A stretch of DNA of 64,000 nucleotides from Chitinophaga sp. sic0106 (GTDB taxonomy: Bacteria > Bacteroidota > Bacteroidia > Chitinophagales > Chitinophagaceae), in NCBI RefSeq assembly GCF_019219075.1, contig NZ_JAHUWJ010000029.1:1-64000 (forward strand), in the 5' to 3' direction. Below are positions 36,544 through 46,451 of the stretch, one piece after another (the first letter of the stretch is position 1; each line of letters begins with the position of its first letter). The position numbers were made by a program, and so were the translations under genes. The notes beneath the pieces were generated by a model. It saw nothing but the letters and a program-made list of their open reading frames with translations, was not told the origin of the DNA and ran no database searches.

Positions 36544-36555
36544 GCAATCGATTGC
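36544..36555. promoter_or_regulatory. LacI-family-like operator upstream of GH2-GH95-GH29-PL genes
   Basis: GCAATCGATTGC is a perfect 12-bp palindrome with a central CG, typical of LacI-family sites; the near -7 box GTAATTTG begins immediately after it. It is about 123 bp before the GH2 start. No LacI-family gene lies in the window. Confidence 0.5.
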
Positions 36556-36678
36556 GTAATTTGGAGTCCTGAATCAGCAAAGATCAGGCTATTCCGTTAT
36601 ATGCCGTAAATTGAAACCGGTGCATACGTTTGCACCTACCTGATTTTATCGCTCGACATTTAAAGCTGCTGTCCCGTT

Positions 36679-39135
36679 ATGATGAGAAAAGCATTGTCTC
36701 TTTGGCTCTTAGCCTTTACTATTTCCAGCCAGGCCATCAAAGCCCAGCAATCTATACGTGTTACCAACCAATGGGATTTCCTGAAAAGTGATCTCGGCAG
36801 CCCTTGGGAAGCGGTACGCCCCGCTACCGAAGGAAGCCCCGAAGCAGTGCCCCTGTGGCAAAAAGTAACCATCCCGCATTGCTTCAACGACCGCGATGCC
36901 GTAGACCCGGACGTCAACTACTACCAGGGCGCCGGATGGTACCGTACCAACCTGGAGGTTAAAAATCCTTACCAAAATGGTCGCACCTTCCTGCACTTCC
37001 TCGGCGCCGGACAAAAAACTAACGTATATGTATATACGCAAAAAGTAGGAACCCATACCGGTGGCTACGATGAATGGACCATTGACATCACCGACGCTGT
37101 GGAAAACTTCCTGAAATCACCGGAGGCCAAACGATATAAAGGGAAAATACCACTGGCCATCCGCTGCGATAATACCCGCGACCAGGAAATGATTCCTTCG
37201 TCCATGTCCGATTTCAACGTGTACGGCGGCGTTTACCGCCCGCTGGAAATCGTATATACGCCGGCGTTAGCATTCAAGGAAGTACACCTACAGGCCACCA
37301 CAGACGCTGCCGGCAATGAAGGCCAGCTCCTGGTATCCGCTTCCTTTATCAACGCCCGTAACACCAAAGATGCCACCATAGAAATTAATCTTCTGGACCC
37401 CCGTAACCAGGTGGTTAAAACAGTGAAACAAGCGCTCAACCCCGGAACTACTGAGCAGCAGATCACCAGCATCTCCCTGAAAAAACCAGTACGCTGGTCA
37501 CCTGATCAGCCACAGCTATATAAAGTACAGGCTAAAATAATTTCGGCAGAGGGTACCGCCGAATGGACCGGTAACACCGGCTTCCGCCACTTTAAATTCG
37601 AGGAACACGGTCCCTTCCTGCTCAACGGTAAACGCCTGCTGCTGCGTGGTACACACCGCCACGAAGATCACGCCGGTGTAGCAGCCGCCATGGAGGATGC
37701 CACCATCCGCGAAGAAATGATCCTTATGAAAAAAATGGGGACCAACTTCATCCGCCTCGGTCACTACCAGCAACATCCACTCGTACTGCAACTGTGCGAC
37801 AGCCTCGGTATCCTCGTATGGGAAGAAATTCCATGGTGCCGCGGTGGCCTCGGCGGTGATATCTATAAAGAACAGGCACGCCGCATGCTCACCAACATGA
37901 TCAGCCAGCACCGCAACCACCCCGCAGTAATCCTCTGGGGCCTTGGTAATGAAAACGACTGGCCGGGCGACTTCCCCGATTTCGATAAGGAAAAAATCCG
38001 CGCCTTTATGTCGGAACTCCATCAACTGGCGCACCACCTCGATAGCACCCGCCTCACCACCATCCGCCGCTGCGATTTCTGTAAAGACATTGTGGATGTT
38101 TACTCCCCGTCTATCTGGGCAGGCTGGTACCGCGGTCGCTATACCGAATACAAACAGGAAAGCCTAAACGAAATTGCCAAAGTAAAACACTTCTTCCATG
38201 CAGAATGGGGTGCAGACAGCCACCAGGGCCGATATGCAGAAAATCCTGAATTCTTCATACAAAAAATTGCTACCGGAAAAGGTACCGACGAACGTACCGG
38301 CGACTTCGCCCTCACCGGCGGAAATGCCCGCGCCTCCAAAGACGGCGATTGGTCAGAATCCTATGCAGTAAATCTGGTAGACTGGCACCTGAAAGAACAG
38401 GAAACAATGCCTTCCCTCACCGGTAGCGCCTACTGGGTGTTTAAAGACTTTTCCACACCACTGCGTCCGGAAAACCCGGTGCCATACGTGAACCAGAAAG
38501 GTATCGTTGCCAGAGACCTCACACCTAAAGAAATCTACTTCGTTTTCCAGTCATACTGGCTCACGCAGCCTATGGTGCACATATACGGCCATTCCTGGCC
38601 AGTGCGCTGGGGCAATGAAGGCGAAGAAAAAGAAGTACGGGTATACTCTAACTGTCCGGAAGCCGAACTGTTCGTCAACGGTAAAAGCGCCGGCACTAAA
38701 AAACGCGACAGCCAAAACTTCCCGGCCGCAGGCCTGCACTGGAAGGTAGTACTGCAGCCAGGGCAGAATAATATCCGCGTGGTAGCGCGCCAGGGTAAAA
38801 CCACAGTGACAGACGAAACCACCTGGACATACCAGACCGCCAAATGGGGTAAGCCGGTGAAACTCGTGGTAGAAAAAGAAAATCAGGGTACCACCACTTT
38901 AGTAAAAGTAAAAGCCCTGGATGCCAATGGAGTCCTTTGCCTCGATGCTGCCAACCTGATCACCTGGTCAGTAGCCGGAAACGCTACCCTGATCGATGAT
39001 ATGGGTACTGCAGGCGGCTCCCGCAAAGTGCAGCTCGCCAACGGCCAGGCTTCCATCCGCGTAGTGAACAACACCGGTAAGAGTGTAGTGGCTGCCGCTG
39101 CCAGCGGTCTCGCCACAGGTCTTACCGAACTATAA
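36679..39135 (+). CDS. Secreted GH2 family glycosidase (beta-galactosidase-like)
   Basis: An 818-residue exported enzyme. Signal peptide RKALSLWLLAFTISSQAIKA. Order: sugar-binding jelly roll (about 25-215), Ig-like domain (about 220-320), TIM barrel (about 325-620), and a C-terminal DUF4982-type Ig domain plus a further domain. The acid/base is E425 in LWGLGNENDW and the nucleophile E509 in FHAEWGAD. GH2 includes beta-galactosidases, beta-mannosidases and beta-glucuronidases; the exact substrate is not readable here. First gene of the second CAZyme segment, with a LacI-type palindrome upstream and GH95 18 bp after its stop. Confidence 0.9.
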   Translation: MMRKALSLWLLAFTISSQAIKAQQSIRVTNQWDFLKSDLGSPWEAVRPATEGSPEAVPLWQKVTIPHCFNDRDAVDPDVNYYQGAGWYRTNLEVKNPYQNGRTFLHFLGAGQKTNVYVYTQKVGTHTGGYDEWTIDITDAVENFLKSPEAKRYKGKIPLAIRCDNTRDQEMIPSSMSDFNVYGGVYRPLEIVYTPALAFKEVHLQATTDAAGNEGQLLVSASFINARNTKDATIEINLLDPRNQVVKTVKQALNPGTTEQQITSISLKKPVRWSPDQPQLYKVQAKIISAEGTAEWTGNTGFRHFKFEEHGPFLLNGKRLLLRGTHRHEDHAGVAAAMEDATIREEMILMKKMGTNFIRLGHYQQHPLVLQLCDSLGILVWEEIPWCRGGLGGDIYKEQARRMLTNMISQHRNHPAVILWGLGNENDWPGDFPDFDKEKIRAFMSELHQLAHHLDSTRLTTIRRCDFCKDIVDVYSPSIWAGWYRGRYTEYKQESLNEIAKVKHFFHAEWGADSHQGRYAENPEFFIQKIATGKGTDERTGDFALTGGNARASKDGDWSESYAVNLVDWHLKEQETMPSLTGSAYWVFKDFSTPLRPENPVPYVNQKGIVARDLTPKEIYFVFQSYWLTQPMVHIYGHSWPVRWGNEGEEKEVRVYSNCPEAELFVNGKSAGTKKRDSQNFPAAGLHWKVVLQPGQNNIRVVARQGKTTVTDETTWTYQTAKWGKPVKLVVEKENQGTTTLVKVKALDANGVLCLDAANLITWSVAGNATLIDDMGTAGGSRKVQLANGQASIRVVNNTGKSVVAAAASGLATGLTEL

Positions 39136-39153
39136 TACTAATCTACTTCCGAT

Positions 39154-41691
39154 ATGAAATACTTTGTAACCATCGGCCTGTGTATCGCTGCGGGCGCTGC
39201 ACAGGCTGCCACGCCAGATTCTTTACTGAAGCTATGGTATAAGCAACCAGCTACCCAATGGGTAGAAGCCCTGCCACTCGGCAACGGCCGTATAGGCGCC
39301 ATGGTTTTTGGCGGCACCAAAACAGAAGAACTGCAGCTCAATGAAGGCACCATCTGGTCCGGTACTCCCCGCGACGGGAACAATCCCAAAACGAAAGAAC
39401 TCCTGCCACAGCTGCGCCAGCTGCTCAATGAAGGAAAATATATGGAGGCCGATAAGCTCTCCCGTGAAATGATGGGTAAATACAGTGCCCGTTATCTCAC
39501 GCTGGGAAGCCTCTTCCTCGAAAGTGATATCCCCGCTGACGTGCAGGATTATCACCGCGAACTGGACCTGAACACCGGCGTCAGCACCGTGAAGTTTACT
39601 CTTAACGGTATTGCCTATACGAGGAAAGCATTTATCAGTTATCCTGCACAGCTGATGGTAGTACGCTATACCGCCAGCAAACCAGGAGCCATTAGCTTTA
39701 AGACCCGCTTCGCCAACCAGATGCCGCATAAAAATAGTGTGGTTGACAGGGCAAAGCACTACATCGCAATGGAGGGTACCTGCCCATCCTACGTGGCAGC
39801 GCGCGCCTACGAAAAAGATCAGATTGTATACGGCAAAGGTGAAGATGGCAGCGAGCCGGTACGTTATTCCGTACAGTTACAGGCACGTTCCAAAGACGGG
39901 GTGATCAGGGAAGATACCAGCGGTATCCAGGTGAAAAACGCTACTGACGTGACCCTGCTGCTTTCCATCGGCACCAGCTATACACGGGAAGGTAACGATG
40001 GTAACCCTTTCCTGCGGGCTAAAGAAGCGCTCACAAAAGCAGCAGCACAAAACTTTGACCAACTGTTAGCCATACACGAAAAAGATTATACCTCCCTGTT
40101 TAATCGCGTGAAGCTCGACCTTGGTGACGATGGCAACGCACACCTGCCTACTGACAATCGACTGAAAGACTATACCACCGCCGGTGGTAACCGTGATCCG
40201 CAACTCACCGCGCTGTTATACCAGTACGGCCGGTACCTGATGATTTCCGGTTCCCGCAAAGGCGGTACCGCTATGAACCTGCAAGGCCTTTGGAATAAGG
40301 AAATGCAGCCACCATGGGGTTCTAACTATACGATCAATATTAATACCGAAATGAACTACTGGCCGTCAGAATCGGCTAACCTGTCCGAATGTACGGAGCC
40401 ACTGTTCAATTTCATCTCTTTGCTGGCTAAAAACGGTCGAACTACTGCCCGTGTCAACTATGGCGCCAATGGCTGGGTAGCGCATCACAACTCTGATTTG
40501 TGGGGCATGACTTATCCTGCGGGCGGTATCGACTTTAAAGATCCAAGCGGTAACCCTAAATGGGCACACTGGCCTATGGGCGGCGCCTGGCTTACCCGCC
40601 ACCTCTGGGAACATTATCAGTATACCGGCGATAAAAAATTCCTTGCGGAAGTATACCCGCTGCTGCAAGGCTCCTGCGAGTTTATGCTGTCGTTCCTCAC
40701 CCGCGATGCAAACGGTTACTGGGTAACCAGTCCATCCACCACACCTGAGAATAATTTTTGGGTAGATGGTAAGCAAACTGGTTCTGTCAGCATCGCTACC
40801 ACCATGGATCTTTCTATTATCCGCGACCTGTTTAACAATACCATCAACGCTTCCAGGGCACTCGGAAAATATCCTGAGTTTGAAGAACGCCTGCAGAAAG
40901 TGCTGAGTGAAATGTATCCGTTCCATGTAGGCCAATATGGTCAGCTGCAGGAATGGTATAAAGACTGGGATGATCCGAAAGATCATCATCGCCACGTATC
41001 GCATGCCTACGGCCTGTTTCCGGGGAACTTCATTTCCCCGCGCAGAGATACCGTACTATCGGAAGCGGTTAAACGTAGTTTGATCCTTCGTGGAAACGAC
41101 GGTACCGGATGGTCCAAATCATGGAAAATAAATTTCTGGGCACGCCTCGAAGATGGTGACCATGCCTATACCATGCTGAATCAGCAGTTATTCCTGGCCA
41201 CCTCCCAGGCGGTAACTGTTAACGGTAACAGCAGCGGTTCCTATCCAAACCTTTTTGATGCGCATCCTCCTTTCCAGATCGATGGAAACTTTGGTATCAC
41301 TTCCGGCATCACTGAAATGCTGCTCCAAAGCCACGACGGTACACTGTACCTGCTACCGGCATTACCATCTGCCTGGCCAACCGGTTCTGTTAAAGGCCTG
41401 AAAGCAAGAGGAGGATTTGAGGTAGATATGGAGTGGAAAGATGGCGAACTGACCAAAGCGGTAGTGAAATCAGCACTGGGCGGGAACTGCCGTATCCGTG
41501 TGAAACAACCGGTAAAAATAGCCGGTGCTAAAACCGCTACCGGCGCAAATAATAACAAATACTATGTGCTGGCCATGAAAGGGAATACCGAGGTAAAAGA
41601 TGCGTCTAAACTGCCGGATCTGGACCTGAAACCAGCATTTGAATATGACCTGCCTACCACCGCCGGCAAGTCTTATACCATCAACCGCTAA
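39154..41691 (+). CDS. Exported GH95 alpha-L-fucosidase (alpha-1,2 type)
   Basis: An 845-residue protein with a short signal peptide (YFVTIGLCIAAGAAQA). The N-terminal block WVEALPLGNGRIGAMVFGGT and ELQLNEGTIWSGTPRDG mark the GH95 beta domain. The (alpha/alpha)6 barrel carries SNYTININTEMNYWPSESAN, with the paired asparagines of the active site, and FDAHPPFQIDGNFGITSGI, with the general base aspartate. GH95 enzymes invert and remove alpha-1,2-fucose, or in some cases alpha-L-galactose. It lies 18 bp after GH2 and 12 bp before the third GH29, so co-transcription is very likely. Confidence 0.94.
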   Translation: MKYFVTIGLCIAAGAAQAATPDSLLKLWYKQPATQWVEALPLGNGRIGAMVFGGTKTEELQLNEGTIWSGTPRDGNNPKTKELLPQLRQLLNEGKYMEADKLSREMMGKYSARYLTLGSLFLESDIPADVQDYHRELDLNTGVSTVKFTLNGIAYTRKAFISYPAQLMVVRYTASKPGAISFKTRFANQMPHKNSVVDRAKHYIAMEGTCPSYVAARAYEKDQIVYGKGEDGSEPVRYSVQLQARSKDGVIREDTSGIQVKNATDVTLLLSIGTSYTREGNDGNPFLRAKEALTKAAAQNFDQLLAIHEKDYTSLFNRVKLDLGDDGNAHLPTDNRLKDYTTAGGNRDPQLTALLYQYGRYLMISGSRKGGTAMNLQGLWNKEMQPPWGSNYTININTEMNYWPSESANLSECTEPLFNFISLLAKNGRTTARVNYGANGWVAHHNSDLWGMTYPAGGIDFKDPSGNPKWAHWPMGGAWLTRHLWEHYQYTGDKKFLAEVYPLLQGSCEFMLSFLTRDANGYWVTSPSTTPENNFWVDGKQTGSVSIATTMDLSIIRDLFNNTINASRALGKYPEFEERLQKVLSEMYPFHVGQYGQLQEWYKDWDDPKDHHRHVSHAYGLFPGNFISPRRDTVLSEAVKRSLILRGNDGTGWSKSWKINFWARLEDGDHAYTMLNQQLFLATSQAVTVNGNSSGSYPNLFDAHPPFQIDGNFGITSGITEMLLQSHDGTLYLLPALPSAWPTGSVKGLKARGGFEVDMEWKDGELTKAVVKSALGGNCRIRVKQPVKIAGAKTATGANNNKYYVLAMKGNTEVKDASKLPDLDLKPAFEYDLPTTAGKSYTINR

Positions 41692-41703
41692 GCAATACCC
41701 ACT

Positions 41704-43578
41704 ATGCACGTTCTGAAAAACTTAGCACTTAGTATAGGCATGAGCGTTATAGCCATCCCTGCTTTTTCCCAGTTTAAGGGAGATGATGATGGTGTGTTAA
41801 GCCAAAAGGCCGCGGAACGCGATAGGGCAGCTATTAACACCGCTGTCAACGGCTGGTGGACGGCCAGCATGAAAAATCATGACCAACGCATTGCCTGGTG
41901 GAGAGAAGCACGCTTCGGCTGCTTCATCCACTGGGGCGTGTACTCCGTGCCCGGTGGCCTCTGGAAAGGGAAGCAGGTAGGCGGCTATGCCGAACACCTG
42001 ATGCGTAAAGAAAAAATTTCCAGAGGAGCATACGACTCCCTGCTCATACGCACTTTTAACCCGGTGGATTTTGACGCTGAGGCCTGGGTGAAACAAATCA
42101 AAGCCGCCGGCATGCGCTACGTGATCATCACCGCCAAACATCACGACGGTGTGGCCATGTACCCTACCGCCATCGGAGATTATAGTATCAAAAACTCGGC
42201 TTTCAAAAGAGATCCGATGGCCGAGCTGGCAGCAGCCTGCCATAAAAACGGACTGAAGTTCGGATTCTATTATTCCCACGCCTTTGACTGGGAACATCCG
42301 GACGCGCCAGGTAACGACTGGGATTATGATAATCCGGGCGGCGATAAAGACCTGCACGGTGGCCGCACCTGGTATGATGTACACCCGGAACTGCTGCCCA
42401 AAGCCGTGAAATACGTCAACGAGAAATCAATTCCGCAGATAAAAGAACTGATCGCAAAGTACCATCCGGATATCCTCTGGTTTGATACGCCGCATAAGCT
42501 GCCACTGAGCGAAAATATCCGCATCCTCGAAGCCATCCGCGCTGTGGATAACAACGTGGTGGTCAATGGGCGACTGGCACGCAGCAACGAATATTCCTTC
42601 GGTGACTATATCAATACCTCCGACCGCCCTGCGGAGTTTTACCCGGTAAACGACGACTGGGAAGCAATACCAACCACCAATGAATCGTACGGCTATTCCC
42701 GTTACGATGAAAGTCATAAACCAGTTTCCTTTTTCATACGCCTGCTGGCAAAAGCGGCGGACCGTGGAGGGAACCTGCTGATGAATATAGGGCCGGAAGG
42801 CAATGGTGTAATAGATCCCAGAGATACCATCATTTTACACGGCATTGGAGCCTGGATGCAACGATACGGAAACAGCATATACGGCACAACAGCATCACCA
42901 TTACCCATTCAGCCGTGGGGCGAGATTACCGCAAAAAATAACCAGCTATTCCTGCATGTATTTTCATGGCCCGCCAATAAAACACTGACTGTTGGCGGAT
43001 TACAGGGAAAGGTGAAAAAAGCCTGGCTCATGAACACTGCTACAGTCCTGAAAACTACGGTGGTTAATAACGGTACTGATGTGAACATCTCCCTGCCGGC
43101 AACAGCACCGGATAGTATTAACAGTGTGGTAGTAGTGGAAATGGAGCAGGTAAAACCAACAGCCGCTACAGTTTCCCGGCTGCTGGATGGTTCCGGTGTT
43201 ACCAACCGCTTGCTGGCTTACGATGCACAGTACCGCAAAGGTCTCACCAAAGGAGATGGAAAAATCGCCAACTATTTTGTAGGTGACATCGCCAATCCTG
43301 CTGATAAGCTTACCTGGAAAGTACGTGTAACCAAAGCCGGTAGCTATAGTGTAACGTTGAAGTACCGCAGCACCTTACCTGACGCCGCTTTCGAGGTTAC
43401 AACCGGTTCACAGTCCCTGAAAGGCAGTACGACTTCAAAAAAAGAAATCCTGACCGTGAAGCCCGGCGTGCTTAAATTGGCAGCAGGTGAAAATGAAATT
43501 GTATTAACGCCGACTGCCGCCAACAAGGAAGAAATCATGAAAGTCTTTGAACTACAGCTGGAGGCCTTCAATAAATAG
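41704..43578 (+). CDS. Secreted alpha-L-fucosidase, GH29 (third copy)
   Basis: A 624-residue exported enzyme with signal peptide (VLKNLALSIGMSVIAIPAFS). GH29 blocks: WWREARFGCFIHWGVYSVPG, YVIITAKHHDGVAMYPT, FGFYYSHAFDWEHPD, and HPDILWFDTPHKLP with the predicted nucleophile D261. A C-terminal beta-sandwich (about 500-624) may bind carbohydrate. It differs from the other two GH29 copies in both the active-site loops and the C-terminal domain, suggesting a different linkage. It is 25 bp before the lyase gene in the same operon. Confidence 0.93.
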   Translation: MHVLKNLALSIGMSVIAIPAFSQFKGDDDGVLSQKAAERDRAAINTAVNGWWTASMKNHDQRIAWWREARFGCFIHWGVYSVPGGLWKGKQVGGYAEHLMRKEKISRGAYDSLLIRTFNPVDFDAEAWVKQIKAAGMRYVIITAKHHDGVAMYPTAIGDYSIKNSAFKRDPMAELAAACHKNGLKFGFYYSHAFDWEHPDAPGNDWDYDNPGGDKDLHGGRTWYDVHPELLPKAVKYVNEKSIPQIKELIAKYHPDILWFDTPHKLPLSENIRILEAIRAVDNNVVVNGRLARSNEYSFGDYINTSDRPAEFYPVNDDWEAIPTTNESYGYSRYDESHKPVSFFIRLLAKAADRGGNLLMNIGPEGNGVIDPRDTIILHGIGAWMQRYGNSIYGTTASPLPIQPWGEITAKNNQLFLHVFSWPANKTLTVGGLQGKVKKAWLMNTATVLKTTVVNNGTDVNISLPATAPDSINSVVVVEMEQVKPTAATVSRLLDGSGVTNRLLAYDAQYRKGLTKGDGKIANYFVGDIANPADKLTWKVRVTKAGSYSVTLKYRSTLPDAAFEVTTGSQSLKGSTTSKKEILTVKPGVLKLAAGENEIVLTPTAANKEEIMKVFELQLEAFNK

Positions 43579-43603
43579 TGCTGACTTTTAAAAGAGCTAC
43601 ACC

Positions 43604-44770
43604 ATGACAAACCGCATATTACTTTTTTCTATCCTGATAATAATGATGACTCTGACCGCCGGCGCTCAAAAGCGCTGGCGGGATCAGGTGATAAAAGACA
43701 TGCAGCCTGCCATCCTGGAAAGGGCTGCCTGGGCCAAACAACTCCAGCCGGAAACAATTACAGCGTATAGCTGTGCCCGTAGTGCCGGTGGGGCGCATGA
43801 TTTTTATTCCGAAGGAGATTATTGGTGGCCGAACCCGGTGAGCGTGGATAGTCCTTACATTCAGCGGGATGGACAAAGTAATCCGGAAAATTTTGTAGCA
43901 CATCGCCAGGCGATGATTCGTTTTAGCCGCATCATGGGCGCGCTGGCAGCAGGTTACATGGCCAGTCAGGATAAAACCTACCTGGAGCAGGCATTGGTAC
44001 ATGCCAGGGCCTGGTTTGTGAATGCAGATACCCGCATGAATCCTAACCTTCGGTTTGCACAGGCGATTAAAGGTCGTGCTACCGGCCGTGGTATTGGTAT
44101 CATTGATACCATCCAGCTGCTGGAAGTAGTGCAGGCACTGCGCATCATGGAAAAAGCCGGAATGGTGCCCGCAGCGGACCTGGTGGCCATCAAATCCTGG
44201 TTTAGTGAATACCTGCAATGGCTTACCACCCACCAGTATGGAAAAGATGAAATGAATGCGGCCAACAACCATGGTACCTGCTGGGTAATGCAGGTGGCCG
44301 AGTTTGCGGTGTTTACCGGTAATGATACGCTCACCCGTTTTTGCATCGACCGTTATAAGAATGTATTGCTGCCTTCACAGATGGCCAACGACGGCAGCTT
44401 CCCGCTGGAACTGAAACGTACTAAACCATACGGCTACTCGCTCTTTAACCTGGATGCCATGACTACTCTTTGTCAGATATTGAGCACCCCAAAAGATAAC
44501 CTCTGGAAATTTACTGCGGACAAAGTGAAAACTATCAGCAAAGGTATTTCCTGGATGTACCCTTACGTAAAAGATAAAAGTTCATGGCCGTTTGCTCACG
44601 ATGTGATGTATTGGGATAACTGGCCCGTGGCACAACCGTTTCTGATTTTCGGCGCTGCTGCGTATAACAATAACGATTATTACAAAACCTGGCTGCGACT
44701 GGATCACGATCCGCAGGTGGAAGAGGTACTGAGGAATATGCCGGTTAGGAATCCTTTGATATGGCTTTAA
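43604..44770 (+). CDS. Exported alginate-lyase-domain polysaccharide lyase (PL38-like)
   Basis: A 388-residue protein with signal peptide (ILLFSILIIMMTLTAGAQ). It is an (alpha/alpha) barrel of the PF05426 alginate lyase group: FYSEGDYWWPNPVSVDSPYI at the N-terminus and the catalytic-type segment AANNHGTCWVMQ near residue 221, where Asn and His match the neutraliser and base of PL5/PL38 enzymes, then FPLELKRTKPYGYSLFNLDA. Enzymes of this group cleave uronate-containing chains such as alginate or glucuronan by beta-elimination. It closes the fucosidase operon, so the target is probably an acidic, fucosylated polysaccharide. Confidence 0.78.
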   Translation: MTNRILLFSILIIMMTLTAGAQKRWRDQVIKDMQPAILERAAWAKQLQPETITAYSCARSAGGAHDFYSEGDYWWPNPVSVDSPYIQRDGQSNPENFVAHRQAMIRFSRIMGALAAGYMASQDKTYLEQALVHARAWFVNADTRMNPNLRFAQAIKGRATGRGIGIIDTIQLLEVVQALRIMEKAGMVPAADLVAIKSWFSEYLQWLTTHQYGKDEMNAANNHGTCWVMQVAEFAVFTGNDTLTRFCIDRYKNVLLPSQMANDGSFPLELKRTKPYGYSLFNLDAMTTLCQILSTPKDNLWKFTADKVKTISKGISWMYPYVKDKSSWPFAHDVMYWDNWPVAQPFLIFGAAAYNNNDYYKTWLRLDHDPQVEEVLRNMPVRNPLIWL

Positions 44771-44887
44771 AAAAGTTAAAAAACCGGACTTTTATTTACG
44801 AAAATCAAAAAAATGATCCATTGGCAGGCCCATCATTTCCAAAAAGTTAAATCTCCAGATATTGTTATTTTTCACAATGTAAATCGG

Positions 44888-44919
44888 TAACTTTAGAGTC
44901 TATGTAAAAACTTTAGAGT
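44888..44919 (+). promoter_or_regulatory. Direct repeat AACTTTAGAGT x2 before the 77-residue gene
   Basis: The 11-mer occurs at 44889-44899 and 44909-44919 (period 20), the second ending just before the ATG at 44920. The first copy includes TAACTTTA, a near -7 box. Confidence 0.45.
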
Positions 44920-45153
44920 ATGAGTTGGATGAACGACCTCTATGTCATTTATCAAAAGCTGGATGCCAACAGCTGTCAGGAGGTAAAAAAAGAAATTATC
45001 CAGGCACAGTTAAACGGCTGTAGCGATGGCACGATTTACTACCTTGTATTACAACAATTAGTAAAATTAAAGGGCGATAAAGCGCCGGTATACGAACTGA
45101 TCAAAGGTGAAGTGGAAAATATTATTCACGCACAAAGCACCTACGCACACTAA
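44920..45153 (+). CDS. Small conserved-looking protein of unknown function
   Basis: A 77-residue cytosolic protein with no recognised domain, predicted mainly helical (LYVIYQKLDANSCQEVKKEI, TIYYLVLQQLVKLKG, APVYELIKGEVENIIHAQ). Its stop overlaps the convergent sigma-like fusion gene by 4 bp. A repeated 11-mer lies at its start. The separate promoter-like leader and good coding composition suggest it is real, but no function can be assigned. Confidence 0.6.
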   Translation: MSWMNDLYVIYQKLDANSCQEVKKEIIQAQLNGCSDGTIYYLVLQQLVKLKGDKAPVYELIKGEVENIIHAQSTYAH

Positions 45154-46451
45154 GCTTTTAGTTCTTCAATCAGTTTCTGCACTTTCAGGTAATTGGGTGC
45201 GCCTTCCGGAATTTTTAAGAGCCATTCGAGGCATTCCTGTTTATGTCCTTCCTTGAGGTAACTCAAGGCAAGGTAGAAAGCTGCTTCGTAGCGGATTTTG
45301 TTATCACCGTTGTAGACGGTGAGCAGGTCCTGGCGTGCCGCAGCGAGCTGGTTCAGGTCCACCAGGCTTACGCCGCGGTAGTAGCGGGCGTATATATTAT
45401 CCGGATTGGCTGCCAGTTCCTGGTTCAGCAGGCGGAGGGCATCACTGAAGTGGCCTCTGTTAAATTCCCTTTTTACTTCTTCGGAAAGGCCCAGCGTATC
45501 GTTTTCCATCGCATGCATTTCGGTGGAGGAAAACTGGCTGTAGATATTTTTGCGCCATGGGCTGATGTACAACAGGGTGGCCAGGGTAATAGCTATGATG
45601 GCGGTGCCTATCACGTAATTTCGTATAGGCGCTATGGAGCTGTCTTTTACGGCAAACCAGGTGTTACGGTGGGCATATAGCTGGTGTTGCAGTTCGTCTC
45701 TTTCTGTATCTGTACAAATTCGCTGGGCCAGGAGTTGGCGGATCAGGTCGAACCGTTTTACCTGGTTGGCCAGGGGCGTATTTGTTTTTAGTTTTTCGGT
45801 GTAGGCGTTGCGGGCGGCTTCTGACATGATGCCGCAGAGGTAGGCATCTGCCGTTTGGATTTCTGATTCCAGCATGCTGTCCACCGGTTTGAGCTCTCCA
45901 TCGATGCGCAGTAACAGGTTTTTGAAGCAGGAGGCGCGCCGTGTCGGTAAATCTTTTACAGGTATTTTGGTTTCCGCTGCAATATCTTCTTGCAGGCAAT
46001 CGGTAAGTGCCCAGCGGATCAGCTCTTTACAATCATCTCCCAGCTGGAGATATTGATGATAGGCCACTCTTCTCTTTTCCCCTTCTTTCAGTACATATTC
46101 CAGGTCCTGCATATCTTCCCGGCTCAGGGCAGCAGTTTCGTCGGCCTCCAGGCCCGGAATACGTCCGCCTCTGCGCTCCACTTCCTTTTCCCATACACGT
46201 TTACACAGCAGGATAAGAAAGGCTTCAAAAGAGGCTACTTTCAGCGGATGGCGGCGAACAAAGAAATAAATATCCAGCAGCACCTCCTCAAAAATGTGTG
46301 CTGCATCGCGTACGGTTCCTCCTTTTTGCTGGATAAAACGTTGCGCTTTTATCGCAAAGCGTTGATAGATAGAATCAATAACATCTGCCTCGTGATGAAG
46401 TAATCCGTTAATATAGTCCTGTTCGTTGCTCGTTAATGATTCAGGTGTCAT
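45150..46451 (-). CDS. Sigma-factor-like / transmembrane / TPR fusion protein
   Basis: A 433-residue protein with an unusual order. Residues about 10-95 look like an ECF sigma region 2 (YINGLLHHEADVIDSIYQRF, DAAHIFEEVLLDIYFFVRRH). Residues about 125-190 look like a diverged region 4 (YLQLGDDCKELIRWALTDCL, IAAETKIPVKDLPTRR). Residues about 195-265 resemble the cytosolic anti-sigma-like segment found before membrane helices (ADAYLCGIMSEAARNAYTEK). One membrane helix follows (about 277-297, YVIGTAIIAITLATLLYI), then TPR-type helices (about 325-430, NIYARYYRGVSLVDLNQLAA). It is divergent from a FecR-like gene. Sigma function is inferred, not shown; the sigma-like part may be a decoy or sensor. 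Confidence 0.7.
   Translation of the reverse strand: MTPESLTSNEQDYINGLLHHEADVIDSIYQRFAIKAQRFIQQKGGTVRDAAHIFEEVLLDIYFFVRRHPLKVASFEAFLILLCKRVWEKEVERRGGRIPGLEADETAALSREDMQDLEYVLKEGEKRRVAYHQYLQLGDDCKELIRWALTDCLQEDIAAETKIPVKDLPTRRASCFKNLLLRIDGELKPVDSMLESEIQTADAYLCGIMSEAARNAYTEKLKTNTPLANQVKRFDLIRQLLAQRICTDTERDELQHQLYAHRNTWFAVKDSSIAPIRNYVIGTAIIAITLATLLYISPWRKNIYSQFSSTEMHAMENDTLGLSEEVKREFNRGHFSDALRLLNQELAANPDNIYARYYRGVSLVDLNQLAAARQDLLTVYNGDNKIRYEAAFYLALSYLKEGHKQECLEWLLKIPEGAPNYLKVQKLIEELKA

Larger units (their letters stand above)
36158..36678. other. Gene-free region with repeats and a probable operator before GH2
   Basis: It contains a GC-rich stem GGCTGCG/CGCAGCC (about 36275-36302), double-hairpin copy B, and the GCAATCGATTGC palindrome near 36544. 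No protein gene supported. Confidence 0.7.
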
